In this document: piece after piece, positions 17,838 through 26,703 of the stretch
How positions within the stretch are numbered: position 1 is the first letter of the stretch
Layout: each line of letters begins with the position of its first letter
Assembly: GCF_014197535.1 (NCBI RefSeq)
Contig: NZ_JACIFV010000002.1
Span: forward strand, 1 to 64,000
Reading direction: 5' to 3'
Source: Rhizobium aethiopicum
GTDB taxonomy: Bacteria > Pseudomonadota > Alphaproteobacteria > Rhizobiales > Rhizobiaceae
Length of the DNA: 64,000 nt
Notes under the pieces: model-generated
Database searches by the model: none
What the model was told of the DNA's origin: nothing
The model's input: the letters and a program-made list of their open reading frames with translations, nothing else
Program-made: the position numbers and the translations under genes

Positions 17838-18190
17838 TCCAGCGCTCCTTTCAGCCAGGCGTAGGCGAAGCCTACGAGAAGCAGCAATATGAAGACGATC
17901 ATCTCGATATAGCCGACCAGCCCGATCTCTTTCAGGACGACGGCCCAGGGAAAGAGGAACATCGCTTCGACATCGAAAACGACCAGCAGGATCGCGAGAA
18001 TAAAGAACGGCACCCTGAAGCGGCCCGCCGCCGCCTCGCCCGCGGCGTCCATGCCGCATTCATAAGGCATGTTCTTGGCGGGATAGGGATTGGATGGGCG
18101 CAGCAGCGAGGAAACGAACAACGTCACCCCCGCCACCAGAACGACTCCGGCGATCATGAAAAGAACCGGCAAGAATTCCATTGCAGTCAT
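17825..18190 (-). CDS. nuoA: NADH-quinone oxidoreductase subunit A
   Basis: The protein has 121 residues with three membrane helices and the conserved loop [10 protein letters not shown] between the first two, then [12 protein letters not shown]. The start is uncertain: the ATG at 18190 gives the usual length, while ATGs at 18220 or 18181 are also possible and none has a strong ribosome site. First gene of the ABCDEFG block, about 130 bp after the nuoN stop, so a secondary promoter could sit in that gap. Confidence 0.93.
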   Translation of the reverse strand: MTAMEFLPVLFMIAGVVLVAGVTLFVSSLLRPSNPYPAKNMPYECGMDAAGEAAAGRFRVPFFILAILLVVFDVEAMFLFPWAVVLKEIGLVGYIEMIVFILLLLVGFAYAWLKGALEWEA

Positions 18191-18319
18191 ATCACTGCAC
18201 CGGTTGCCCACCGACCTCATCGCGAACCGGTAGATCGGTCACGCCGCGGGGCGACTTGGGCAATCCTTCCTCCGCCTTCAAGTTTATTCCGTCGGTGTGA
18301 TCATTGCAAATCCAATCGC

Positions 18320-19759
18320 TCACCCGCCAAAAACCGAATCTTGGGCAAGCTTCAGAAACCACGACGGAAATAGGCCGATGCCGATGGTGCCGGCAGCGGT
18401 GACGGCGAGTGTCGCGCCCACCAGAGGCGTCAGCGCCGGGGCGAACGCCCTCTTCGGCTCGTGCATATAGATCACCATGACGATGCGGATGTAGAAATAG
18501 GCGGCGACTGCGCTGAACAGCACTGCGATGACCGCCAGCATGACGAAACCATGCTCGACGAGGGCGACCAGCACGTAAAACTTGGCGAAGAACCCGGCGG
18601 TCGGCGGAATGCCGGCCAGCGAAAAGAGATAGAGCAGCATCAGAAGCGCCAGCCCCGGATGTGACTTGGCGAAACCCGCATAGTCTTCGATGACCTCGCC
18701 CGAGAAATCGCCACTCCGCATCATGATGACGGCGCCGAAAATGCCGAGATTCATGAAGGCGTAGATCAGCAGATAGAGCATCACGCTGGCGATCCCATCG
18801 GCGCCGCCAGCGGCCACGCCGAAAATGGCGAAGCCGGCATGGGCGATGCTGGAATAGGCCAGGAGACGCTTGAAATTATCCTGCACCAGCGCCACGAAGC
18901 TGCCGAGCGCCATCGTCACCACCGCAATGACGGCGACGATGATCCAGACGTCCGAGGCTGCGACCAGAGGGTTGAGGAACACCCGCAGGATCACCGCGAA
19001 TCCCGCCGCCTTGGGGCCAACCGACATGAAGGCGGTGATCGTTGTCGGCGCGCCTTCATAGACGTCCGGCAGCCACATGTGGAAGGGAACCGCGCCGACC
19101 TTGAAGACCAGCCCCGCGACGATGAAGACCACCGCCAGCAACAATCCTGGATCGAGCGGACCGGCGGTCACGGCCGCAGCCATCCCGTCCAATTGCGTTG
19201 TGCCGGTGAGCCCGTAGACCAGCGAAACGCCGTAAAGGAAAATCCCGGTCGAGACCGCGCCAAGGATTACATATTTCAGCGCTGCTTCGTTCGACCGCCG
19301 CTCACGCCGCAGGAAGCCGGTCAGCACATAGGTGCAAATCACCATCAGTTCGAGGCCAACATAGATCGACAGGAGATCGGTCGCCGAGGCCATGATCATC
19401 ATGCCCGAAAGCGCAAAGAGCAGCAGGACATAGTATTCGCTGCTCGCGATCCCTTCGATATCGGCATATTTTCGCGAAAGGAGGAATGTCAGAACGGTGG
19501 CTAGGTAGAAAACGAACTTGAAGAAGACCGCGAAGCGGTCGGCGACGAACATGCCCGTGTAGGCCGGGCGTACCTCGCTCGCCAGCATGAGTGTCGCCAA
19601 GGCGGCAATCAACACGATCGCGAGCGACGCCCAGACAAGCAAATGTTCCTGTCCCCTTCGCACAAACTGTCCCAGGATCAGCAGCATGCAGGCTCCGGTG
19701 ATCACCACGATTTCGGGCAGGCTCGCTAGGGCCGACTGGAAAAGCATGGCGGCGGTCAT
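18320..19759 (-). CDS. nuoN: NADH-quinone oxidoreductase subunit N (antiporter-like)
   Basis: The protein has 479 residues and about 14 helices. The proton-channel residues are in place: Glu137 in VGLELM, Lys220 in GLVFKVGAVPFHMWLPD, and Lys250 at the next helix. It is the antiporter-like subunit closest to the NuoA/J/K/H core in known complexes. Its ATG overlaps the nuoM stop (ATGA). Confidence 0.95.
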   Translation of the reverse strand: MTAAMLFQSALASLPEIVVITGACMLLILGQFVRRGQEHLLVWASLAIVLIAALATLMLASEVRPAYTGMFVADRFAVFFKFVFYLATVLTFLLSRKYADIEGIASSEYYVLLLFALSGMMIMASATDLLSIYVGLELMVICTYVLTGFLRRERRSNEAALKYVILGAVSTGIFLYGVSLVYGLTGTTQLDGMAAAVTAGPLDPGLLLAVVFIVAGLVFKVGAVPFHMWLPDVYEGAPTTITAFMSVGPKAAGFAVILRVFLNPLVAASDVWIIVAVIAVVTMALGSFVALVQDNFKRLLAYSSIAHAGFAIFGVAAGGADGIASVMLYLLIYAFMNLGIFGAVIMMRSGDFSGEVIEDYAGFAKSHPGLALLMLLYLFSLAGIPPTAGFFAKFYVLVALVEHGFVMLAVIAVLFSAVAAYFYIRIVMVIYMHEPKRAFAPALTPLVGATLAVTAAGTIGIGLFPSWFLKLAQDSVFGG

Positions 19760-21231
19760 TGGCCGCTCCCCCTACTGTGCACGTGTGTCAGCAGATGCTT
19801 CACCGAGGCATCGATGACGTTGAGGAAGGGTTTCGGATAGAGCCCGACCCAGAGCACGAAGACGGCCAGCGGCAGAATCGCAGCCATCTCACGGGCGTTC
19901 ACGTCGCGTATCTTCAACCGGGCGCCGACGCTGGCCGGGCCGAGCGCGACTTTCCCATACATGCCGAGCAGATAGGCGGCCCCGAGCAATGCGCCCAAAA
20001 CGGCGGCCGAGCCGGCGACCAGGTTGGCCGCAAACCCGCCTGACAGCACCAGCAACTCGCCCACGAACGAATTCGTTCCCGGCAGCGCCATCGACGACAG
20101 GGTAAACAGTGCCAGAAACGTGGTGTAGACCGGCGCCACCTTCATCAACCCGCTATAGTCGGCGATGCTGCGGGTATGGGTCCGCTCGTAAATCAGCCCG
20201 ACGAACAGGAATAGGGCGCCTGTCGTCACGCCATGATTGAACATCTGCAGGATACCGCCCTCGAGCCCGCGGAGATTCAGCGCAAAAATCCCCAGCGTCA
20301 CGAAGCCCATGTGGCTGATGCTGGAATAGGCCACCAGCTTCTTCAGATCGTCCTGCGCCAGCGCGAGCAACCCGCCATAGACGATCGCAAGCCCCGAAAG
20401 CGCCAGCATCAGCGGCGAATAATACGTCGATGCCTCCGGCAGCATCGGCAGCGAGAACCGCAGGAATCCGTAGGCGCCCATCTTCAGGAGCACGCCGGCG
20501 AGGATAATGCTGCCCGCCGTCGGCGCCTGCACATGGGCGTCCGGCAGCCAGGTATGGACCGGCACCATCGGCACCTTGACCGCAAAAGCGATCAGGAAGG
20601 CGAAGAACAGCCAGGACTGGATCCGGAACGGCAAGTCCTGTTCCGTCAAAGCGAGGATATCGAAGGTCCTTCCACCGTAGAAATAGAGCACGATGACACC
20701 GATCAGGAACAGGAGGCTACCTGCCAGCGTGTAGAGGAAAAACTTGATCGCCGCATAGACCCGACCCTCGCCGCCCCAGACGCCGATGATGAGGTACATC
20801 GGGATCAGCATCGCCTCCCAAAAGACGTAGAAGAGGAACAGATCGAGTGCGCAGAAGACCCCGAGCATCAGCGCCTGCATGGCGAGCAGGCAGATCATGA
20901 ATTCCTTTACCTTACGGTCGATCGCGACCCAGGAGGCGAGCACGCAGATCGACCCCAACAATGCGGTCAGGAACACGAAGAGCGCGCTGATTCCGTCGAT
21001 GCCAAGCGCATAATTGATCCCGAGGGCAGGCACCCACGAGCGCGTCTCGGTGAACTGCATGGCATGGGTCGTGGTGTCGAAGCTGACCAGCATGGCGATG
21101 CAGAGAGCAAGGTCGAGGACGGTGAAAGAGAGCGCAGTCCACCGCACCGCATCGTCACCGCGCAGGAACATCAGAACCGCGGCCCCGACAACGGGTGTGA
21201 ATATGATGAGGCTGAGCAGCGGGAAGCCCAT
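19756..21231 (-). CDS. nuoM: NADH-quinone oxidoreductase subunit M (antiporter-like)
   Basis: The protein has 491 residues. Glu139 (FWEAM), Lys219 (AVKVPMVPVHTWLPDAH) and Lys250 (LLKMGAYGF) match the proton-translocation residues of NuoM. The ATG at 21231 is chosen because an AGGGGGT ribosome site lies 5-6 bases upstream; an in-frame GTG at 21249 would add six residues. It starts 8 bp after the stop of the nuoL-like gene. Confidence 0.95.
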   Translation of the reverse strand: MGFPLLSLIIFTPVVGAAVLMFLRGDDAVRWTALSFTVLDLALCIAMLVSFDTTTHAMQFTETRSWVPALGINYALGIDGISALFVFLTALLGSICVLASWVAIDRKVKEFMICLLAMQALMLGVFCALDLFLFYVFWEAMLIPMYLIIGVWGGEGRVYAAIKFFLYTLAGSLLFLIGVIVLYFYGGRTFDILALTEQDLPFRIQSWLFFAFLIAFAVKVPMVPVHTWLPDAHVQAPTAGSIILAGVLLKMGAYGFLRFSLPMLPEASTYYSPLMLALSGLAIVYGGLLALAQDDLKKLVAYSSISHMGFVTLGIFALNLRGLEGGILQMFNHGVTTGALFLFVGLIYERTHTRSIADYSGLMKVAPVYTTFLALFTLSSMALPGTNSFVGELLVLSGGFAANLVAGSAAVLGALLGAAYLLGMYGKVALGPASVGARLKIRDVNAREMAAILPLAVFVLWVGLYPKPFLNVIDASVKHLLTHVHSRGSGQ

Positions 21232-21239
21232 GGCACCCC

Positions 21240-23015
21240 CTACCGCCACGCCACGACGAAGACGGCGGTGGCTGCGATCAGGCCGACGATCATCGCCAGC
21301 ACGTAATGGGTCACGACACCCGTCTGGAGCCGCCTGAGCCGCCCGCCGCCGTGCAGGATCGAGTGGGCAATGCCATTCACGACGGCATCCACGCCGGCAA
21401 GATCGAGCCGGAGTCCTGCCCGCGCCGCGCCGTGCAGCAAGGGCAGCGCCGCCGTCTCGGAAACATTGCTCACCGCCTGCTCATAGCGCGCCAGCGGCCT
21501 TTCGGCGAGCCACATGAAGGCCCGCGCACCCTTGCGATAAAACCAGTCGGTGTCGAGGCTGATCGTGTTCTCGGGATCGAGCGCCCAGAGGAACAGCACG
21601 AACCCCAGGGCGGTGAACATCAGCAGTCCGAGGCTCTCCATGACATGCTGGCCCGTATAGGGTTCGAAATCCACCGGATAGGGCAGAAGCGCATAAAGCG
21701 GTTGAGGGAACACCCCGATCGCAATGCAGAGCACCGCCGCCATGCCCATGGCAATCAGCATGTTGCGCGGCGGCTCCCGCGCCTCCAGTTTCCGGTCCGT
21801 CCCGAAGAACATGTAATAGGGAAGCTTGAGGCCAGTGTGCAGGAACGTCCCGGACGATGCCATGGTCAGCGCCAGCACGACCAGTGCGCGGTGATCCGCT
21901 CCTGCAGCCGCTATCACCATCGATTTGGTAACGAACCCCGAGAAGAACGGGAAGGCCGAGATCGCGAAGGCGCCGACCATGTAAAGCGCCACGGTCAGCG
22001 GCATGGTTTTGTAAAGCCCGCCGAGCTCGGTGAGCTTGCGTCGGCCGGTGACGTAGATGACTGCCCCGGCACCCATGAACAGCAGCGCCTTGTAGAGGAT
22101 ATGCGCGAAGGCGTGGCTGGCGGCTCCGTTCACTGCCATCTCGGTCCCGATGCCGATACCCGCGATCATATAGCCCACCTGGCTGACGATGTGATAGGCG
22201 AGAAGCCGCCGGCAATCGTTCTCCAGCACTGCGTAGATGACGCCGTAGAGCGCCATGATGGTGCCGAGCCAGACAAGGAGCTCGGTCCCTGGAAACGCCC
22301 GCGCCAGCACATAGACGGCGGTCTTGGTGGTAAACGCGCTCATGAACACCGCCCCGGTGACGGTCGCCTCCGGATAGGCATCGGTCAGCCAGGCATTGAG
22401 CGGCGGCACGGCCGCGTTGAGGATGAAGCCGGCGAGGATCAGGTAGTCGCCGACCCCCATTCCTCCGTTGGTGAGGGCCCCCACGATCGGGCCGAAAAGC
22501 AGTGAACCGGTGGCGAGCCCGTGGGAAATGATGCCGCCGAGCAGGACGACACCGCCGGTGATATGGACCATGAGGTAACGGAACCCGGCCCGGATCGCCG
22601 GCCCACCACGCTGCGCGAAGACCAGATAGGCGGAGGCGAATGCCATGCCCTCCCAGAACAGGTAAAGGCTCAGGTAGTCACCGGCAAACACCACGCCAAG
22701 CGCGCTGCCGACATAGACGAATGCGGCCACGTGCTGGCCGGCATCCGTCAGGTGCAGCGCGTAGACCATGCCGATCAACGCCATGATGGTGAAAACGGTG
22801 GCGAAGACGATGCTGAGCTTGTCCACCTTCGCGATCAGGATCTCCTGCCCGATGAATCGCGCTTCGCCATAGCTGCCCGGTTCCATGGCAAGTACGGCAA
22901 GGATTGCCAGCGCAGGGATCAGCAGCAGATAGGCCTTGCGGACCGACCCGCTGAGGAAAGGGATCGGCAGGGCGCCAAGAATAAAGAGCAGAGACGGATG
23001 GATGAAGTCAGTCAT
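21240..23015 (-). CDS. nuoL: NuoL-like antiporter subunit with divergent channel residue
   Basis: The protein has 591 residues and about 15-16 helices. Glu122 (FWEGM) and Lys231 (TTKTAVYV) of the antiporter family are kept, but the central Lys of the seventh helix is Asn200 (GFILNAAVPPLNAWL). After residue 480 comes a soluble or amphipathic stretch and a final helix with the GGRLRRLQTG-x4-HYVLAM pattern of the NuoL end, so it most likely fills the distal NuoL place. The lateral-helix region looks compressed compared with standard NuoL (about 610-670 residues). It overlaps the upstream small gene by 8 bp. The alternative name MrpD/HyfB-like is possible. Confidence 0.85.
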   Translation of the reverse strand: MTDFIHPSLLFILGALPIPFLSGSVRKAYLLLIPALAILAVLAMEPGSYGEARFIGQEILIAKVDKLSIVFATVFTIMALIGMVYALHLTDAGQHVAAFVYVGSALGVVFAGDYLSLYLFWEGMAFASAYLVFAQRGGPAIRAGFRYLMVHITGGVVLLGGIISHGLATGSLLFGPIVGALTNGGMGVGDYLILAGFILNAAVPPLNAWLTDAYPEATVTGAVFMSAFTTKTAVYVLARAFPGTELLVWLGTIMALYGVIYAVLENDCRRLLAYHIVSQVGYMIAGIGIGTEMAVNGAASHAFAHILYKALLFMGAGAVIYVTGRRKLTELGGLYKTMPLTVALYMVGAFAISAFPFFSGFVTKSMVIAAAGADHRALVVLALTMASSGTFLHTGLKLPYYMFFGTDRKLEAREPPRNMLIAMGMAAVLCIAIGVFPQPLYALLPYPVDFEPYTGQHVMESLGLLMFTALGFVLFLWALDPENTISLDTDWFYRKGARAFMWLAERPLARYEQAVSNVSETAALPLLHGAARAGLRLDLAGVDAVVNGIAHSILHGGGRLRRLQTGVVTHYVLAMIVGLIAATAVFVVAWR

Positions 23016-23262
23016 AATAGTCCTCGCGCCGCATCAGCCCGACCCGATGGCCGAGAAACTTGGAAACGAAGATCAGCAGGACACAGGAGACGAATCCGTA
23101 GACGGCGGACCAGCCCGGCAGACTGTCCCACAGATATTCGGCGTGTTCGCGAGAGACCAGAAAGTCGGCGACGACGATCAGGACGAGCAATAGGTAGAAC
23201 AGTCGGCGGCGCGGTCTCGCATATTGCTCGGCACCAAAGAAGTCGACGACACGCTTGATCAT
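23008..23262 (-). CDS. small membrane protein of the nuo cluster (84 aa)
   Basis: The protein has 84 residues with two predicted membrane helices (about 20-37 and 52-70) and charged ends (PRRRLF and a C-terminal MRREDYYD). It is not a standard complex I subunit. It is joined to its neighbours by short overlaps on both sides (ATGA with the MrpD-like gene, 8 bp with the nuoL-like gene), so it is surely translated with them. It could be an assembly or bridging subunit for the extra antiporter module, by analogy with the small subunits of Mrp and Mbh complexes. No family was recognised. Confidence 0.75.
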   Translation of the reverse strand: MIKRVVDFFGAEQYARPRRRLFYLLLVLIVVADFLVSREHAEYLWDSLPGWSAVYGFVSCVLLIFVSKFLGHRVGLMRREDYYD

Positions 23263-24725
23263 CGGGTCACTCCATCTGCCAGGGTGAGAAAATAGCCCGG
23301 GAAAATGCCCATCAGCACCGACAGGATCGCCGTCGCGACCAGCGGAATCGTGACCAGCGGAATTTCACGGATCGTCGTCCGGCTCTCCTCCTGCTTCTCC
23401 ACCTGGAAGAAGGCAGCATAGCTGATCGGCAGGAAATAGGCGGCGTTCAGAATCGAGCTCACAAGGAGCACGACCAGGAACGCGGTCTCGCCCGCCGCTA
23501 CGGCGCCCTCCGCCAGATACCACTTGCTGACGAAGCCCGCGGTTGGCGGTATCCCGATCATACTGAGCGAGGCGACGAAGAATGCCCCCATCGTCCAGGG
23601 CAGCCTGCGGCCGATACCGGCCATGTCGCTGATGTTCCTTTTGCCGGACGCGCAATAGATCGAGCCGGCACAGAAAAAGAGCGTGATCTTGGAGAATGCG
23701 TGCGCCGCGATGTGGATGATCCCGCCGACCATCGCGACCGGCGATAACAGAACCGCGCCCAGCACGATGTAGGAGAGCTGGCTGATTGTCGAATAGGCGA
23801 GCCTGGCTTTCAGGTCGTCCCGCGTCAGGGCGTAAACCGACGCCATCAGGATCGTGAACGAAGCCAGATAGGCCGTGGCGATGCCGAGACCCAGCCCCGC
23901 CACTAGTCCGATGCCGAAGACATGGAACACCACCCGCAGCACGCAGAACACGCCCATCTTGACCACTGCCACTGCATGCAAAAGCGCGCTGACCGGTGTC
24001 GGCGCGACCATCGCGGCGGGCAGCCAGGCGTGCATCGGCATCACCGCGGCCTTGGCGAAGCCGAAAAGATAGCAGAAATAGACGACCGTCAGCAGCGCCG
24101 CCGACGCATCACTCCCCGCCAACAGCCCCCCCGCGACAAAATCGAGCGACCCCGCAATATGGTAGGTCAGCGCCAGTGCGGCGAGCAGCGCGCTTTTCGA
24201 GGCGCCCATCAGATAGACGAGGTACTTGCGGCTGCCCCTCCATCCCTCCTCGTCCTCGTGGTGGTACACGAGCGGATAGGTGACTAGACTCAGCACTTCG
24301 TAGAAGATCACCAGCGTAAACAGATTGGCGGCGAAGGCGCCTCCCGCGGCGGCCGCAAGACTGCTGGCGAAGCAGGCGAAGAACCGGGTCTGCGCATGCT
24401 CGTTCAAATGCCGCATGTAGCCGACGGAATAGATCGCCGCCACGATCCACAGCAGCGACGAGACGGTGGCAAACACCATGCCGAGCGCATCGACCCGGAA
24501 AGCAAAGTCGATCCCCGGCAGAATCTCGAACAGGCGCAATTCGACCGTCCCGCCCGCCAGCACCGTGGGCGCCATCGACATGACAATCGCGAACATGGCG
24601 ATCGCGGCCAATGGCGAGACCAGATCGCGAAGTCTCTCGCGGTTATTCAAAAGGAGAACTGCAAGGGCCGCCAGACCGGCGACGGCGATGGCAAGCAACG
24701 GCCGGATCGATACAACCGGGTCCAA
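23259..24725 (-). CDS. MrpD/NuoM-like antiporter subunit (fourth pump-type subunit)
   Basis: The protein has 488 residues and about 14 helices. All typical channel residues are present: Glu143 (FYEVLS), Lys225 (FAKAAVMPMHAWLP), Lys256 (VVKMGVF) and a Lys in HAFSKITLFF. It resembles MrpD of Na+/H+ antiporters as much as NuoL or NuoM, and lacks the NuoL lateral helix. The TTG start at 24725 is inferred: it follows the nuoK stop directly, AAGGA lies 8 bases upstream, and the longer open frame only shadows nuoK. With NuoL-like, NuoM and NuoN this makes four antiporter-like subunits in one cluster. Confidence 0.87.
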   Translation of the reverse strand: MDPVVSIRPLLAIAVAGLAALAVLLLNNRERLRDLVSPLAAIAMFAIVMSMAPTVLAGGTVELRLFEILPGIDFAFRVDALGMVFATVSSLLWIVAAIYSVGYMRHLNEHAQTRFFACFASSLAAAAGGAFAANLFTLVIFYEVLSLVTYPLVYHHEDEEGWRGSRKYLVYLMGASKSALLAALALTYHIAGSLDFVAGGLLAGSDASAALLTVVYFCYLFGFAKAAVMPMHAWLPAAMVAPTPVSALLHAVAVVKMGVFCVLRVVFHVFGIGLVAGLGLGIATAYLASFTILMASVYALTRDDLKARLAYSTISQLSYIVLGAVLLSPVAMVGGIIHIAAHAFSKITLFFCAGSIYCASGKRNISDMAGIGRRLPWTMGAFFVASLSMIGIPPTAGFVSKWYLAEGAVAAGETAFLVVLLVSSILNAAYFLPISYAAFFQVEKQEESRTTIREIPLVTIPLVATAILSVLMGIFPGYFLTLADGVTR

Positions 24726-24730
24726 AGCCG

Positions 24731-25036
24731 CTATCCTTTCATCACCGTCACGTCGTCGATCTTGAGGGTGGATTTGTTCCTCACGAGGGCAACCAGGATG
24801 CCGAGGGCGACGGCAACTTCCGCCGCGGTGATTGCGATGACGAAGATCGCGAAGATCTGCCCGCGAAAATCGGCGTGGTAACGCCCGAAAGCGATGAAAT
24901 TGATGTTGACCGAGTTGAGCAGCAGCTCCAGCGACATCAGTACGACGAGAATATTGCGCCTGAGCAGCACGCCCGCCGCTCCGATCACGAACAGGACCAC
25001 TCCGAGCACAATATACCACCAGAGCGGAACCATCAT
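24731..25036 (-). CDS. nuoK: NADH-quinone oxidoreductase subunit K
   Basis: The protein has 101 residues and three helices. The two buried acids of the E-channel are seen in [11 protein letters not shown] and [11 protein letters not shown]. It resembles MrpC, as the family does. The ATG overlaps the nuoJ stop (ATGA). Confidence 0.95.
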   Translation of the reverse strand: MMVPLWWYIVLGVVLFVIGAAGVLLRRNILVVLMSLELLLNSVNINFIAFGRYHADFRGQIFAIFVIAITAAEVAVALGILVALVRNKSTLKIDDVTVMKG

Positions 25037-25533
25037 CCCTGCTCCTTCCGCGCCAGCATGATGGCGCCGACCAAGGCCGCCAGCAGGATTACGGAGGCGG
25101 TTTCAAACGGCAGGAGATAGTCGGCGAAAAGTGCTGTGCCAAGCTGCCTGACGTCATCGCCGCCGCCCATGGCGACGGGCTCCACGACCGAAAAGCGGTC
25201 GCTCCAGAGCACCAGCACGAGCATCTCGACCCCGAGCAGGACGAGCAGTATCAGAGCCGGGAGGTTGCCGCCCGGCAAGAACCGCTGCAACACTGCTTCG
25301 CGCACATCGATCATCATGATCACGAACAGGAACAGGACCATGATCGCGCCGATATAGACGAAGATCTGGATGACCGCGAGCAACGGTGCCTCGAGCAAGA
25401 CGAAGATCGCCGAGACCTGCAGGAAACACGCCATCAGCGCCAATGCGCTGTGAACCGGATTGCGCGCCAGGACCACCGTCAGGGCCGTGATCACGGCTAC
25501 CGCAGCGAACAGAAGAAAGAACCCCTGATCCAT
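25033..25533 (-). CDS. nuoJ: NADH-quinone oxidoreductase subunit J
   Basis: The protein has 166 residues and five helices. The glycine/alanine-rich third helix ([21 protein letters not shown]) is the family mark and carries the pi-bulge in solved structures. The ATG at 25533 has GGAGGG 9 bases upstream. First gene of the long minus-strand nuo run, so the main promoter should lie in 25534-25959. Confidence 0.94.
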   Translation of the reverse strand: MDQGFFLLFAAVAVITALTVVLARNPVHSALALMACFLQVSAIFVLLEAPLLAVIQIFVYIGAIMVLFLFVIMMIDVREAVLQRFLPGGNLPALILLVLLGVEMLVLVLWSDRFSVVEPVAMGGGDDVRQLGTALFADYLLPFETASVILLAALVGAIMLARKEQG

Positions 25534-25959
25534 CGACGCCGACCCTCCGACGCGAACTGCCACTCGGCGCGAGACGGCCGGATTCGAGACTGCGCCGCAA
25601 CTTCAGATGCCTTCGCAAATTGTGCCCTAGTATCGGATTTTTCACAAGATTATTGTCATCGGGGGAGCAAGATCGAGTCGGTCCGGATGTGGCGAAGGTC
25701 GCTTGCCAAGCGCGCGCTTTCGATGGGGCCTGCAAGCAGGCGAAGCCGACGACGCGGGACAGAAAACAACAAATCCTGCTTCCCAAATCAACATTCCCCA
25801 AGCCCGCCAATAGGCGCATTGGTATAAGCTCGGGGCCGAGAAGGTAGAGCATGGACGGGCGAGAAATTCCTCTTGCAGGCCATCTTCGTCTCGCGGTTGA
25901 ATGGTGGTCGATGAGGCTGGAGCGGCTGTCTCGATTGCCTTCTTGACATCCGTGGGCGC
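25534..25959. other. upstream region of the nuoJ-nuoG run
   Basis: About 425 bp with no gene. It must contain the promoter of the 14-gene nuo run and the 3' region of the DUF305 gene. Searching by eye for TTGAT-N4-ATCAA (FixK/FNR) and for -24/-12 GG-N10-GC sites gave nothing convincing. Small open frames here have no ribosome sites. Confidence 0.5.
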
Positions 25960-26454
25960 TTACCGCGCACCCTGATCCAGGCGCGTGCGGATCGCGTTCA
26001 TCTGCTCGATCTCCGCACGCTGGCCGCGCGAGATGTTGGCGCAGAGCGCTACCAGTTCAGGATCGTTGAGGGCTGCTTCGCGGCACATGAGGATTGCACC
26101 TGAATGATGAGGCACCATCGAGGCGATGAATTGGCGGTTGCCTATGAGAGCCTGTGTGCGAGTGCCTGCAAAGGCCGCGACGAACAAGATCACCAGGCCG
26201 ACATGGATGGCGGCGTTTAGCTTCCTGTTCCCGTACATGCCGCCCATGGTGGCGAGCATGATGATGCCCATCGGGGCCACCATCGTCAGCGCCATGTAGA
26301 GCATGTTGAGGTTGTGCCGGAAATCGCTCCAGCCGTCGATCATCGAGAACATCACGAAGTACATGACGATGAGGCTGAGGATCATGTTGACAGCGAACAT
26401 GGAATAGGGATGCCTGCTCATCCCCTCATGTCGGGAATTGTGGTGGTCGCGCAT
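25960..26454 (-). CDS. membrane-anchored DUF305 protein
   Basis: The protein has 164 residues. About three helices (20-38, 53-70, 82-98) are followed by a DUF305-type tail with MVPHHSGAILMC (His116, His117, Cys124) and RGQRAEIEQM. Soluble DUF305 members have been linked to copper handling; the membrane version is widespread next to oxidases and oxidoreductases. The ATG at 26454 has AGGAGAAG just upstream; a longer frame runs into the RIME-like repeat and is not used. It stands between the nuo cluster and gcd on the same strand. Confidence 0.85.
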   Translation of the reverse strand: MRDHHNSRHEGMSRHPYSMFAVNMILSLIVMYFVMFSMIDGWSDFRHNLNMLYMALTMVAPMGIIMLATMGGMYGNRKLNAAIHVGLVILFVAAFAGTRTQALIGNRQFIASMVPHHSGAILMCREAALNDPELVALCANISRGQRAEIEQMNAIRTRLDQGAR

Positions 26455-26498
26455 CGCTGGCTTCTCCTTCCGGCCTTCGAACGGAGTTGGAAGGCGGT

Positions 26499-26577
26499 TA
26501 GAGCAATTCCAGGAAAAGTGCGAATCCGTTTTCCTAGGCAAAGCGCGAAGCGCCTTTGCCGGGAATTGCGTAATTCC
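26499..26577. repeat. RIME-like intergenic repeat, copy 2
   Basis: It shares the first about 24 bases (TAGAGCAATTCCAGGAAAAG and on) with the element at 11039. It differs in the middle, where an extra inverted pair AGGCAAAGCGCG / CGCCTTTGCC is present, and ends in GGAATTGCGTAAT. It lies between gcd and the DUF305 gene. The mosaic of shared ends and variable core fits RIME-type elements. Confidence 0.6.
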
Positions 26578-26703
26578 AAAGGTAGATGTTTCCGAGGCAA
26601 CAACTCGGAGGCATATCGCCTTAACCTTGCATAGGCGGGTTGGTTCCCCGGTCGCCAGTAAGACACGATCAGGCGTGCCAGGTGGCTTCGTGTGATCGGC
26701 TGA

